From contig JAOAHH010000165.1 in the NCBI GenBank assembly GCA_026415325.1, positions 1-45,716 of the forward strand: DNA of 45,716 nucleotides. Reading direction: 5' to 3'. Shown here piece after piece: positions 23,698 to 32,402 of this stretch (positions are counted from its first letter, which is position 1; every line of letters begins with the position of its first letter). The notes under the pieces were generated by a model. That model saw only the letters and a list, made by a program, of their open reading frames with translations. It made no database searches and was not told where the DNA came from. The DNA comes from Thermodesulfobacteriota bacterium. Its GTDB lineage: Bacteria > Desulfobacterota > WTBG01 > CAIYCZ01 > CAIRTM01. The position numbers and the translations under genes were made by a program.

Positions 23698-25341
23698 ATG
23701 AATCTTGCGGCACTGAAAGCCTCATCGATTTCCCGGAGGAAGCTGTTTGAAGTCGAGCGCCTCATCGTCCGTCAGGTGGTTGACTTATGGTGCAAGGAAA
23801 AATCTTATATTGATCACAATTTCGCACAGGACGTCGATGTCACATTTTCTGGCAAACGAATCTCAATCTCGTTTGCAAATACCGTTCGCATGCGTTCAGG
23901 CCAGCCCGAGGCAACGATTAACGAAGTGATGCGCGGGCTTATTCTCACCATGGCCACCGATGCCGAAGGGAATTTGCTGAAAAACCAGGAGGCGATTATC
24001 GGGAATATTCTCGATGTGTTTATCCATCGCCTGCGCGAAATTGCTGATAGAAAATTCATTTTACAGCGGCTTCAGTCTCTTGAGCTCGGTTTTGCCGTGG
24101 CATTTGGACTTGATAAAAAGTATGCGCCGATCAAAAAAGCCCGCCATTTTCTTGACGATGTGGTCACCGTAGCCAGTCTGTCAAACGCACAGGAAACCGT
24201 CGAAACGCTGATCCGAGATATGCATGAAAGTACTGCACTTGGACCGGGTGAACATGGGGTAACGTTCCATATTGTGATGGAAAAGCCGGATGTGGCAAGT
24301 TTCATCAGCCTGCCGCTGCGCACTGCACAGGCAAACTATGTGTCGCTACTGGGCAATCATGCATTGCGCTGCAATATTATTGCCGAACTTTCTCCCCATG
24401 AGACGATCAGCACGGGTGTTTTAAAAATCGACGCACCGTCAAACCCACTGAAGTTTATCCGCCACAAGGGGTTTACGGTAGCCATGGATATGGCAGCGCT
24501 TATGGAAAAGCTCGGCTCTTCTGGTATTCGATATGATTTTTCAGCACATGAGATGCTGTTTTTAAAACTGTTATTTAACGAGTACGTTCAGCTCGCGTCC
24601 TTTTTGTTAAGCAGCAACCGCATTACCCCTGCACTGCGACTGCTGATGATCTTTCCGCGGGTGAACATGTTTTCCATTTTGCGTCAAACGGAACCGAGGA
24701 TCCCCGCCGAAGAACCGCAGACCCTTGGAGAGCTTGCGCAGCTTGCCGATCGATTGTTCTCACTCCCCCACCCGACACGCAAACAAAAGACAAAAAAACA
24801 CCGGATTCCCGAGCGCGTGATTCAGGCACGCGTTGCTGAAGCGATACTTGCACTTGCACGAACCATTGTGCAACAGGTGTATAAACCCCTGTTTAGGATC
24901 CGACGGATCCTGGCGCACTATGAGGCAAGCGGCTTTGCCGATACCGATGACCTGTCGGCAATCAAACGCAGCCTTGATGAGATTTCTGCAAGTCTCCGGC
25001 GGCTTAGCCGCATTCAGGGTTTTGTGCAGGATTCGCGGACCGGCGCAATCGACATTGAGGCTTCCATAGCGTGGCACCCGCCGCACGAGCGGAGTACGGC
25101 GCTTGAAGAAATTGTCAGCGATATCCAAGCCGCCGAAATCGAACAGACCCGAGACGTTATTGTTTCAAAAATGCTCGATTACCTCTCAAGCGTAACGGTG
25201 CGTCTGGAACAGCTTGAAAAGGTTTCATCTCAGTATATCAAACAGGAAATTGCACGCGACGTCGTGCAGCAGACCACCAGTGTTTTGGATCAGGCACGGT
25301 CCTTTTATCGGTTGGTCGTCGCCAACGTTGCATCACGATGA
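23698..25341 (+). CDS. Unrecognised large helical protein
   Basis: A protein of about 547 residues that I do not recognise. It has no signal peptide and no membrane segment, and should be cytoplasmic. The first 130 residues contain a patch of alternating hydrophobic strands (VDVTFSGKRISISFANTVRM) and then helices. The middle contains VTFHIVMEKPDVASFISLP and MDMAALMEKLGSSG. The last 200 residues are strongly helical, with heptad-like leucine spacing (ILAHYEASGFADTDDLSAI, ISASLRRLSRIQGF, MLDYLSSVTVRLEQLEKV), suggesting coiled coils or a bundle. No catalytic motif is visible. The start is uncertain: ATG 23698 or GTG 23689, neither with a strong site. It follows the GT2 gene by 28 bases and ends 9 bases inside the convergent uvrC gene. 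Confidence 0.75.
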   Translation: MNLAALKASSISRRKLFEVERLIVRQVVDLWCKEKSYIDHNFAQDVDVTFSGKRISISFANTVRMRSGQPEATINEVMRGLILTMATDAEGNLLKNQEAIIGNILDVFIHRLREIADRKFILQRLQSLELGFAVAFGLDKKYAPIKKARHFLDDVVTVASLSNAQETVETLIRDMHESTALGPGEHGVTFHIVMEKPDVASFISLPLRTAQANYVSLLGNHALRCNIIAELSPHETISTGVLKIDAPSNPLKFIRHKGFTVAMDMAALMEKLGSSGIRYDFSAHEMLFLKLLFNEYVQLASFLLSSNRITPALRLLMIFPRVNMFSILRQTEPRIPAEEPQTLGELAQLADRLFSLPHPTRKQKTKKHRIPERVIQARVAEAILALARTIVQQVYKPLFRIRRILAHYEASGFADTDDLSAIKRSLDEISASLRRLSRIQGFVQDSRTGAIDIEASIAWHPPHERSTALEEIVSDIQAAEIEQTRDVIVSKMLDYLSSVTVRLEQLEKVSSQYIKQEIARDVVQQTTSVLDQARSFYRLVVANVASR

Positions 25342-27207
25342 CGTTGTGTCAGGCACGAGTGTTGTGAGTGCCTGCACCACCGCATCGACCCTTCGCTCCG
25401 TCATGCCCGGTACCTGCCGAAGCTGCTCGCGTGATGCATGGCGCAGCGTGACCAGATCACCAAAATACTGCAGGAGTCTCCGCGCGAGTTTTTGCCCGAT
25501 CCCGGGGATGTGCTGAAGCGGCGAGCTCATGGCGCGGTTGGCACGGAGTCGGGCATGATAGGCGACGGCAAACCGGTGCGCTTCATCGCGAATCCGCTGC
25601 AGCAAAAGAAGCGCTGGAGAATGAAGCGGCAGCACTATCGGATTTTTCCTGCCCGGAATGAAGACATGGTCTCGATGCGGTTGCCCCGGCACCTGCCTGC
25701 CCCGGCCTTTTGCAAGAGCAGCTGGCGCAACTGACGTAATCTTAAGCTCTTGGAGCACACGCGTCAGTATAGCAAGTTGCCCTTTCCCGCCGTCAACGAT
25801 CATGAGATCGGGAAGCGTGTTTTCTTTTTGTGTCCGGCTCAAAAACCGGGTAAGCACCTCATGCATCATGGCATAGTCGTCTTGCTGATGCACGGAAGCG
25901 ATATGATACCGGCGGTACGAACCGGTGTCGGGTTCGGCGTTGTGAAAGACGACAACAGCACCGGCTGCCGCTGTCCCGCCAATTGTTGATATATCAACAC
26001 AGGCAATGCGCTCGGGGAGCTTGGGAAGCTTGAGCCGTCTGTAAATTTCGTCAAGCTGTGCCGCACGGGAACGCGTAACATCCTGCTGGTGCTGGACAAA
26101 CAACTGTGCATTCTCGGCGGCCATGGCAAGCAGGGTTTTGCGAAAACCACGCTGCGGGCACACGAGAGCAACCGGAGCCCCCTTTTTTTCCCTGAGCCAT
26201 TGCGCAACGGTCTGAAGTGCTTCAAAACGCACCGGAAGGATAATCTCATCCGGTATATAATTTTCGTGACCATAGTATTGCGTAAGAAATGAACCAAGCG
26301 CTTCTGGCTCTGAAAGCGGCAGCTTTCGGAGCAAAACGCTTCTGGTGCCCATAACTCTGCTTGCCCTGATGAAGAGGATGGTAACCGCCAGCTGATCTGC
26401 CATACGGCAGAGGGCAAAAATATCGCGATCGCGCAGATCGCGGCACACCAGCGTTTGTTTTTGCAAGGTGGTTTCAATGGCCGTGATCCGGTCACGCAAC
26501 GCGGCAGCACGCTCAAAATCGAGCGAGCGGGAAGCCTCTTCCATGCGCTTTTTGAGCTCCCGGACGACAAGCGTGTTCCGGCCCTGCAGAAACAGTTCTG
26601 CTGCCCTGACCGTGTGGCGATACGCATCGGGATCGACCGGCAGGGCGCACGGTGCGGGGCAGTGGCCGAGCTGGTAGTACAGGCAGGGACGTCGTTGCTG
26701 CATGCGAAGCGTTGAACAGGTGCGTAAGGGAAAGAGCCGCTGCATGGTTTTTAGGGTTTCACGCACGGCCTGTGCTGAGGTGAAAGGTCCGAAATAACGG
26801 GCGCCGTCGCTGCGGGGCCTGCGGACGATAGTCAGCGTAGGGTAGGGGTCCTGAATTGAAAGCCGCAGATACGGGTACTCCTTGTCATCCCGAAACACCA
26901 CGTTAAACCGTGGTCGGTATTTTTTGATCAGGTCGTTTTCCAAAATAAGGGCGTCTTTTTCCGTGGGGGCAGCGATTGTTTCAAAATCGGCAATACGGGA
27001 AAGCAGCGTTTGGGTTTTCAGGCTGTGGTGCTGCGTAGTCTGGAAATACGAGGCGACACGGTGACGCAAGGATTTTGCCTTTCCCACATACAGCACAGAC
27101 CCCCGGTCATCCTTCATGAGATACACACCGGGGGTCTGGGGAAGCTGTGCAGCTTTGTGCGCGAGCGCCATACGGCGCTGCGGAGTTGTTAATTCATTCA
27201 ACGCCAT
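25333..27207 (-). CDS. uvrC: Excinuclease ABC subunit C
   Basis: A 624-residue nucleotide excision repair endonuclease. Domains in order: a GIY-YIG nuclease (GVYLMKDDRG, LYVGKAKSLRHRV, about residues 25-110), a Cys-containing segment (CSTL...CLYYQLGHCPAPC), a UVR domain (ELKKRMEEASRSLDFERAAALRDRI, about 205-240), the RNase H-like second nuclease domain (CVDISTIGG...; DLMIVDGGKGQL) and a C-terminal helix-hairpin-helix pair (IPGIGQKLARRLL; VPGMTERRV). It makes both incisions around a lesion loaded by UvrB. The ATG at 27207 lies 34 bases after adk, so the two probably share a transcript. It overlaps the convergent unknown gene by 9 bases. Confidence 0.97.
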   Translation of the reverse strand: MALNELTTPQRRMALAHKAAQLPQTPGVYLMKDDRGSVLYVGKAKSLRHRVASYFQTTQHHSLKTQTLLSRIADFETIAAPTEKDALILENDLIKKYRPRFNVVFRDDKEYPYLRLSIQDPYPTLTIVRRPRSDGARYFGPFTSAQAVRETLKTMQRLFPLRTCSTLRMQQRRPCLYYQLGHCPAPCALPVDPDAYRHTVRAAELFLQGRNTLVVRELKKRMEEASRSLDFERAAALRDRITAIETTLQKQTLVCRDLRDRDIFALCRMADQLAVTILFIRASRVMGTRSVLLRKLPLSEPEALGSFLTQYYGHENYIPDEIILPVRFEALQTVAQWLREKKGAPVALVCPQRGFRKTLLAMAAENAQLFVQHQQDVTRSRAAQLDEIYRRLKLPKLPERIACVDISTIGGTAAAGAVVVFHNAEPDTGSYRRYHIASVHQQDDYAMMHEVLTRFLSRTQKENTLPDLMIVDGGKGQLAILTRVLQELKITSVAPAALAKGRGRQVPGQPHRDHVFIPGRKNPIVLPLHSPALLLLQRIRDEAHRFAVAYHARLRANRAMSSPLQHIPGIGQKLARRLLQYFGDLVTLRHASREQLRQVPGMTERRVDAVVQALTTLVPDTTSS

Positions 27208-27241
27208 AGCACATCAGCCGCCAACGGGAGATCATCCCGTA

Positions 27242-27889
27242 TTATTTTTTTAGTGCCGCAAGAATCTCTTTGATGATGGTATCAAGGTCAAGCGAGGTTA
27301 TGGTTATCAGCATTCCCCGCTTTTTATAATAATCGATAAGCGGAGCTGTCTGCTGGTTATAGGTTTCGAGCCGTTTCAAAATGGCCTCTTCGGTCTCATC
27401 ACTGCGCTGCACGACCGGACTGCCACACTTGTCGCAGATGCCTTCGGTTTTCGGCGGATTTGTCTTTACATTGTAAATTGCCTGACAGGAGGGATTGGAG
27501 CAGGTGCGCCGCGTGGTGAGACGATCCAAAATAACCGACCGCGCAACTTCGAGATTAACTACGCCATCAAGCCGAATTGAAAGTTTCTCCAGCAGATTAT
27601 CGAGTGCTTCTGCCTGCGGAATGGTGCGCGGGAAGCCATCCAAGATAAACCCATGTTTGCAATCAGATTCCTGCAGCCGCTCTCCCATAATGTCTATGAT
27701 CAGGGAATCAGGGACCAGCGCTCCTTGATCCATATATTCTTTTGCTTTTTTCCCGAGTGGCGTTCCTGCTTTCACCGCATTGCGCAGGATATCACCGGTT
27801 GAAATATGCACCGATCCGTCATGCTGTTTCAGAAGATTTGCTACCGTTCCTTTGCCGGCACCGGGTGAACCTAACAGAATGATCCTCAT
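27242..27889 (-). CDS. adk: Adenylate kinase
   Basis: A 215-residue adenylate kinase that interconverts ATP, ADP and AMP. The P-loop GSPGAGKGT is at the N-terminus, the AMP-binding helix carries STGDILR, GFPRTIPQA follows, and the long lid has a zinc-type cysteine set (TCSNPSC ... CDKCG). In this set the first pair is C-x4-C rather than the more usual C-x2-C. The ATG at 27889 has AAGGAGG five bases upstream, the best ribosome binding site in this part of the window. A sigma-70 promoter lies at 27950-27977. It is followed by uvrC. Confidence 0.97.
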   Translation of the reverse strand: MRIILLGSPGAGKGTVANLLKQHDGSVHISTGDILRNAVKAGTPLGKKAKEYMDQGALVPDSLIIDIMGERLQESDCKHGFILDGFPRTIPQAEALDNLLEKLSIRLDGVVNLEVARSVILDRLTTRRTCSNPSCQAIYNVKTNPPKTEGICDKCGSPVVQRSDETEEAILKRLETYNQQTAPLIDYYKKRGMLITITSLDLDTIIKEILAALKK

Positions 27890-27949
27890 AAAGCCTCCTT
27901 GTCAAAAAGTACACATCATTCATTACACACCGATAGGAAAAGTTTTTTC

Positions 27950-27977
27950 ATTATACGGGCTGTTCAGGATATTGCAA
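27950..27977 (-). promoter_or_regulatory. Candidate sigma-70 promoter for adk-uvrC
   Basis: On the minus strand, TTGCAA (27972-27977) and a perfect TATAAT (27950-27955) are separated by 16 bases. The predicted start is near 27943, giving a leader of about 53 bases to the adk ATG. Confidence 0.6.
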
Positions 27978-28080
27978 GATGAAAGTGAACCTCTGGTTTG
28001 CTTCCGAAAAAAAGTGTGCTATGGTGGACAACATCTTGTTTTCCCATCACCACCGGGCATAGAAAGGGAGGATGATTCGT

Positions 28081-28821
28081 ATGGATCCCCGCGAGTTCGA
28101 ACAAACCTTAGTGCTGATTAAACCCGATGCATTGAAAAATTCGCTGACCGGCTATGTGCTGTCGCAGCTTTCCGAATTTCACACCGGGCTGCGGTTTGCC
28201 GGTGCAAAGATCGTGCATGTCAGCAGAATGCTTGCCGAAGAACACTATGCTGAGCATCGCGGCAAAGTGTTCTTTCAGTCGCTGCTCGACTATATCATGG
28301 GCTGTTCGCATTATCCTGATGAGCCATGGAAGCGCCGCGTGATTGCTCTTGTGTATCAAGGCCATCATGCAATACAGAAAATTCGCGCCATCTCCGGTCC
28401 TACCAATCCGCATGAAGCCCGAGTAAAAAAACCCGGATGCATCCGCGCGCTCGGCACGGTCGTACCAATTAAGGATGCCGCGGGCACGGTGCTTGACGAA
28501 CGCATGGATAACCTTATCCATGCCTCTGCGACGGTTGCTGATGCAGAACGTGAGATCAAACTGTGGTTCAAACCAAGTGACATCCCCCCGCTGATGCGCG
28601 CCTATCCGACCGAAATAAGCCAAGAGCACTATTACTTTAAAGAAAATAAATTGCTCTTGCAGCATGAGCCAGAGAGCGTGTGTTTACTGGCACCGGGAAA
28701 CGTTGCATGGGCATCAGACCTTGCGGTGTTGCGTGCGATTGCCAGCGGCAAGACGCCGTCCGCAACACTGCAGTCGGTTGTGGCAAAATATCTCATTAAC
28801 GAGGATGTGCGCTATTACTGA
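28081..28821 (+). CDS. Nucleoside-diphosphate-kinase-like protein with C-terminal extension
   Basis: A 246-residue protein whose first 170 residues are a nucleoside diphosphate kinase: the phosphate-contact lysine in LIKPDAL (Lys14), IRAISGPTNP (Arg102, Thr108, Asn109), Arg122 and the phosphorylated His147 in NLIHASAT. The usual NDK is about 140-150 residues. Here there is an insert of about 20 residues before the active histidine (VVPIKDAAGTVLDERMD) and a tail of about 75 residues with no known domain, ending EDVRYY. The tail's hydrophobic strands (SVCLLAPGNVAWASDLAVL) suggest a small folded unit. The ATG at 28072 has a ribosome binding site too close, so 28081 is preferred. It is divergent from adk and convergent with the SGNH gene, overlapping it by 26 bases. 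Confidence 0.85.
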   Translation: MDPREFEQTLVLIKPDALKNSLTGYVLSQLSEFHTGLRFAGAKIVHVSRMLAEEHYAEHRGKVFFQSLLDYIMGCSHYPDEPWKRRVIALVYQGHHAIQKIRAISGPTNPHEARVKKPGCIRALGTVVPIKDAAGTVLDERMDNLIHASATVADAEREIKLWFKPSDIPPLMRAYPTEISQEHYYFKENKLLLQHEPESVCLLAPGNVAWASDLAVLRAIASGKTPSATLQSVVAKYLINEDVRYY

Positions 28822-29944
28822 GCGGATGGTTCAAACAGGCAACTGGTGCCAAAAAATCGGCAAGCGCTTCGGCGAGTCGGCGATGGCCTTCTGCGGTTGG
28901 ATGAAATTCGTCAAGAAACATCTGGGCAGCACGGCCTGGATCAGAAGGATGCAAGATATCGTATGTCTCAAACAGCGGCAGTTCGTGTCGGTGGCAAAAG
29001 TCGGTGAGCAGACACTCGTGCCGTTGTGTGCGGCGGTATGATGGATGCATGATGACAAGGCGAATATTGCGCGAGGTACAGAGCGCGAGCAGCTTTTCAA
29101 AATTTTGAAGCCGCTCTGTGTTTGAGACACGCCGAAAATAGACATTGCCGCCTGTTGCCATGGGCGTGTGGGTCGTTGCGTCAAGGATTGTCGGCACGGC
29201 AAGCGGCATATCAGCAAGCCCGATACCGGGAAACGGCGATTGAAAGTGTTGCCAGTCAAAGGACTGGATACGCGATCGGACAAAGCTGAGGAAGGCAAAG
29301 CGATAGATCCCCGAGAGCCCGAATAACAGACCGTTGATGCGAAACGGCAGCGAGGACATAAGCTGGGCATCGGTCATGGTGATGCCGATTTCGTTATTGC
29401 CAAGGTCGCGTATGGTGGTCGGGAGGTAATCGTTGATCTCATGGTAAAAAAGCACGGCATCAGGCTGCAAGACAAGCCCCCGACGTTCAAGATATCGCAC
29501 GCTCTGCGTTGATGAATATGCCGAGGCGCCTGCATTGATGACGCGATAGCGATGGCGTGGAGAGCGCTGGTTTAATGCTTGTTCAAGCAGGGCACTATAG
29601 GTTTCATTATCCGCGACACCGATCCCAAACGTTGAACTTTCTCCGAGAGACAGGATTCTGAACTCAGTCGTTTTTTTCGGGACCAGGGACGGGGATCTCA
29701 GGCCGTGTTCGTTGATTGTATAAACAGTGCCGCGCTTGTCGACCCTCCGGCTGCCGGGACACATCGACCACAAAAGCTCGGGGTCGTAGCGGACGAATTC
29801 AGTGCCAATAAATCCCTTAGTATAAAGCCGCGGTTTATCGGCACCGGTCATAAAAATGAGGATCTCTCCCATTGCCAGCAGCACAAGAAGCGGCAGGCAT
29901 GAAAAGAGGATTGTTTTTACATGCCGTGAGGCGTTTGTGATCAT
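28796..29944 (-). CDS. Membrane-anchored SGNH/GDSL-type hydrolase
   Basis: A 382-residue protein with one N-terminal membrane helix (about residues 10-33) and a periplasmic SGNH domain. Block I is LSLGESSTFG with the nucleophile at Ser103, block II is the Gly of INAGASAYSS, block III has the Asn of YHEINDYLP, and block V is DEFHPTAEGH with the catalytic Asp and His. Enzymes of this type remove or move acyl groups on lipids, peptidoglycan or polysaccharides. The anchored arrangement with an N-terminal single helix resembles surface-glycan O-acetyl esterases or transferases. It is divergent from a large GT-C protein with a 132-base gap, which suggests work on the same glycan. The substrate is unknown. 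Confidence 0.85.
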   Translation of the reverse strand: MITNASRHVKTILFSCLPLLVLLAMGEILIFMTGADKPRLYTKGFIGTEFVRYDPELLWSMCPGSRRVDKRGTVYTINEHGLRSPSLVPKKTTEFRILSLGESSTFGIGVADNETYSALLEQALNQRSPRHRYRVINAGASAYSSTQSVRYLERRGLVLQPDAVLFYHEINDYLPTTIRDLGNNEIGITMTDAQLMSSLPFRINGLLFGLSGIYRFAFLSFVRSRIQSFDWQHFQSPFPGIGLADMPLAVPTILDATTHTPMATGGNVYFRRVSNTERLQNFEKLLALCTSRNIRLVIMHPSYRRTQRHECLLTDFCHRHELPLFETYDILHPSDPGRAAQMFLDEFHPTAEGHRRLAEALADFLAPVACLNHPLSNSAHPR

Positions 29945-30076
29945 CGAGCCTGCGTTAACCTCCCTTCGGTATCGTCTGTATAGATTTCATGATCATCGAT
30001 GTCAGGTCGGGATCGGATGAAAATATATGACATTTGGTGATATCCACCAGATACCGAATCTGTACTTCAATTGCTC

Positions 30077-32236
30077 ATGCTGAACGGTAAGTCAAGCCTA
30101 AAGATGGGCGGGGAAACCGGAATATGCGCATCCGGTATGGCAGCACTATGCTGGTCCGGCGTGGTTGCGGCATTGTATGTGCGCGATTGGGATCCCTTGA
30201 CCCTTCATCCGTTAAGCCTTGTCTTCCGTGAGCTGTTGATTCTGCCTGAAGATGTGCTTGCCGCCCTCGTGAAGGTTTGGAACAACGGGCTGTTGATGCT
30301 TGTTCTCCTTTTAGTGATTGGTTGTGCGGCAATTGGCTGCGGCAGCGTGATACTTACTTTAAGCAATCTCGTCGAGCACGGTTCTGAGCGATTAGTGCTC
30401 TCTCTGGCACTTGGGTTATGGGCGATTGCTTCTTGGACGTTCGGAATCGGTATTATAGGCCTCTATGATGATCGCGGGCGCTGGATGACATGGGCGCTGT
30501 TGGTAGTGGCCGCACTTTTAGGCGTCAGGACGGTCCGGAGGGCATATGCACTGCATCACAGCACCAGGCGCGTTTCATTAATAGGCGCTATTGCAGGTGC
30601 ACTCCTGGGCACCGCTGGGATTTTTCTTTTTGCAAAGGCGCTCCGACCGGCGCTCTTTTATGATGCCATAACGTATCACCTGGGCGTCCCGAATTACTAT
30701 CTGCTGGAAGGACGGATTACGCATATACCCCATGATGCATTTTCAAACTTCCCGTTTACCGCGGAAATGCTTTTTACGCTCGGCATGTTCTTACACGGGC
30801 AACACCTTGCGCAACTCACCAGCATTCTCGTATGGTGGAGCACGGCATGGGCGCTCTTTCGTTTCTCCAAGCGGTTTTTCCCCGACATTTCACCATGGTT
30901 TGCGCCGGTTTTCTTTGCGGCAACGCCTGCATTGCTAGAAAATGCGGTCATGTACACCAATGATCTCCACCTTGCCTACTACACGCTGATAACCGCATAC
31001 TGTTTTTTCCTCTGGGAGGAAAATCCCGCAGCCGTGCGGTATCTTGTGCTGACCGGATTCTGTGCCGGCATATGTCTTGGGATAAAGTATATTGCTTTTA
31101 TCTGTGTGCTGCTGCCCCTGTGGTGCGGCGTATGGTGGATTACATTGGTGCGTGAGCGTGCAGGGGTGCGTGTCTTTTTGTATCGAACATGCTGGTGCGC
31201 TCTTCCGGCACTCGTTCCGTTCATGCCATGGGGAATGAAAAACCTCATCGCAACCGGCAATCCGCTCTATCCCGGCTTGTACCCGCTGCTTGGTGGCAGC
31301 AATATGACACCGGCGCAATACAAAAACATCGCAGCCATGTCACATCCCCCTTCACTTGATCAATTAATTAACGGGCTGTGGCACAATCCTGCCCGGCTGT
31401 TCCTTGCAGCAGGTGCACCGATTCAACCGCTGTGCGGTGAATGGCATCTTGGGCCGATGCTCCTGATCGCAATGCCGCTCTTTATATTTCTTTTCAAGAA
31501 ACATCAAGTCGTTCGGTATGTATGCGCTGCGACGTTGCTCCAGTTTTTTGCGTGGCATTGCACATTTCATGTGGCGCGGTTTCTGTATCCTTGCATTGTG
31601 CTGGCGTTGCCTGCAGCAGCCTATGCCCTTCAAAGGTTTTCGCAGCGCATGGGGAACGTGCTCTCGCGTATCTTTATTATTCTTATTGCATTACTGAGCG
31701 GCATGGGTACGTTGGCGGGGATGTATCAGGTTAATCTTGCCACGAAAACGTTTGGGCTTGATTTCCTCTTTGAAACGGATGCCGCTTTTTTGCGGCGTCA
31801 CATGATTGATACCCCTGCCGCAGTGCTTGAAAGCTTGCCGGTATACACGTACATCAACAATACCCTTGATCCCGGCGCGCTCGTGCTCATCATTGGCGAT
31901 GCACAGCACCTGTATCTGCAGCGCCGGCATCGGTATGCATATCTTGCCGCCACGACGCCCTATGATGTCATCAGCGAATATGCACCGGATTATCATCGAA
32001 TAGCCGAAGCGCTCAAACACGCAGGGATAACCCATCTTGTGTTTGCACCGCACGAACTGCAACGACTTCAGCGCAGCGGCGCCGTAGGTTTTCCAGAAAG
32101 CGATACTTTGCATATTTATGCCTTTCTCAACAGCAGCCACGTTGTACCGATCTATGAATACCGGCGGGGCATCCTACGGGTGTATCTGTATGAGTTGCAA
32201 AAGGGGCGGGGTAGAGAAGAAGCAGAGCTTAAGTGA
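30077..32236 (+). CDS. Large GT-C-type polytopic membrane protein
   Basis: A protein of about 719 residues with about 13 membrane helices, followed by a soluble C-terminal part (about residues 570-719). After the first few helices comes a periplasmic loop with FYDAITYHLGVPNYYLLEGR, where the Asp takes the position of the catalytic acid in GT-C (GT39/GT83-like) glycosyltransferases. Further along are NFPFTAEMLFTLGM, YTNDLHLAYYTL and LGIKYIAFI, all typical of 'phospholipid carrier-dependent glycosyltransferase' proteins. The start is uncertain: TTG 30071, ATG 30077 and ATG 30104 are in frame without good sites. It should use a lipid-linked sugar at the outer face of the inner membrane. The acceptor is unknown. 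Confidence 0.8.
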   Translation: MLNGKSSLKMGGETGICASGMAALCWSGVVAALYVRDWDPLTLHPLSLVFRELLILPEDVLAALVKVWNNGLLMLVLLLVIGCAAIGCGSVILTLSNLVEHGSERLVLSLALGLWAIASWTFGIGIIGLYDDRGRWMTWALLVVAALLGVRTVRRAYALHHSTRRVSLIGAIAGALLGTAGIFLFAKALRPALFYDAITYHLGVPNYYLLEGRITHIPHDAFSNFPFTAEMLFTLGMFLHGQHLAQLTSILVWWSTAWALFRFSKRFFPDISPWFAPVFFAATPALLENAVMYTNDLHLAYYTLITAYCFFLWEENPAAVRYLVLTGFCAGICLGIKYIAFICVLLPLWCGVWWITLVRERAGVRVFLYRTCWCALPALVPFMPWGMKNLIATGNPLYPGLYPLLGGSNMTPAQYKNIAAMSHPPSLDQLINGLWHNPARLFLAAGAPIQPLCGEWHLGPMLLIAMPLFIFLFKKHQVVRYVCAATLLQFFAWHCTFHVARFLYPCIVLALPAAAYALQRFSQRMGNVLSRIFIILIALLSGMGTLAGMYQVNLATKTFGLDFLFETDAAFLRRHMIDTPAAVLESLPVYTYINNTLDPGALVLIIGDAQHLYLQRRHRYAYLAATTPYDVISEYAPDYHRIAEALKHAGITHLVFAPHELQRLQRSGAVGFPESDTLHIYAFLNSSHVVPIYEYRRGILRVYLYELQKGRGREEAELK

Positions 32237-32309
32237 CTATTTTTTATTGACCTTGTGAAAGCAAATATGTTAGGAGCATATTATACTGTGTTAGTATCCC
32301 TTTCTGCCT

Positions 32310-32333
32310 CGTGCACCGATTATGACATGCACG
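32310..32333 (+). promoter_or_regulatory. Leader hairpin upstream of pyrR
   Basis: CGTGCA (32310-32315) and TGCACG (32328-32333) form a 6-bp stem with a 12-base loop in the leader of the pyr operon, 27 bases before the intrinsic terminator. It may be the anti-antiterminator or part of a PyrR-binding loop, but I cannot recognise the classical PyrR loop sequence in it. Confidence 0.4.
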
Positions 32334-32359
32334 TTCATGGGTTTTGCAATTTGCCACGG

Positions 32360-32391
32360 GCCTTCCTAAGGACAAACGGAAGGCTTTTTTT
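32360..32391 (+). terminator. Intrinsic terminator in the pyrR leader (candidate attenuator)
   Basis: GCCTTCC (32360-32366) pairs with GGAAGGC (32378-32384) across an 11-base loop, followed by seven T (32385-32391). The terminator ends only 11 bases before the pyrR start codon, so it either closes the upstream GT-C transcript or, more interestingly, acts as an attenuator for pyrR-pyrB-pyrC. Confidence 0.85.
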
Positions 32392-32402
32392 ATGGGGAAG
32401 CA

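Noticed and set aside
32247-32287. Sigma-70 promoter before pyrR (TTGACC with TATTAT or TATACT)
   Set aside because: The spacing is 26-29 bases, far too long, and no better-spaced pair was found.
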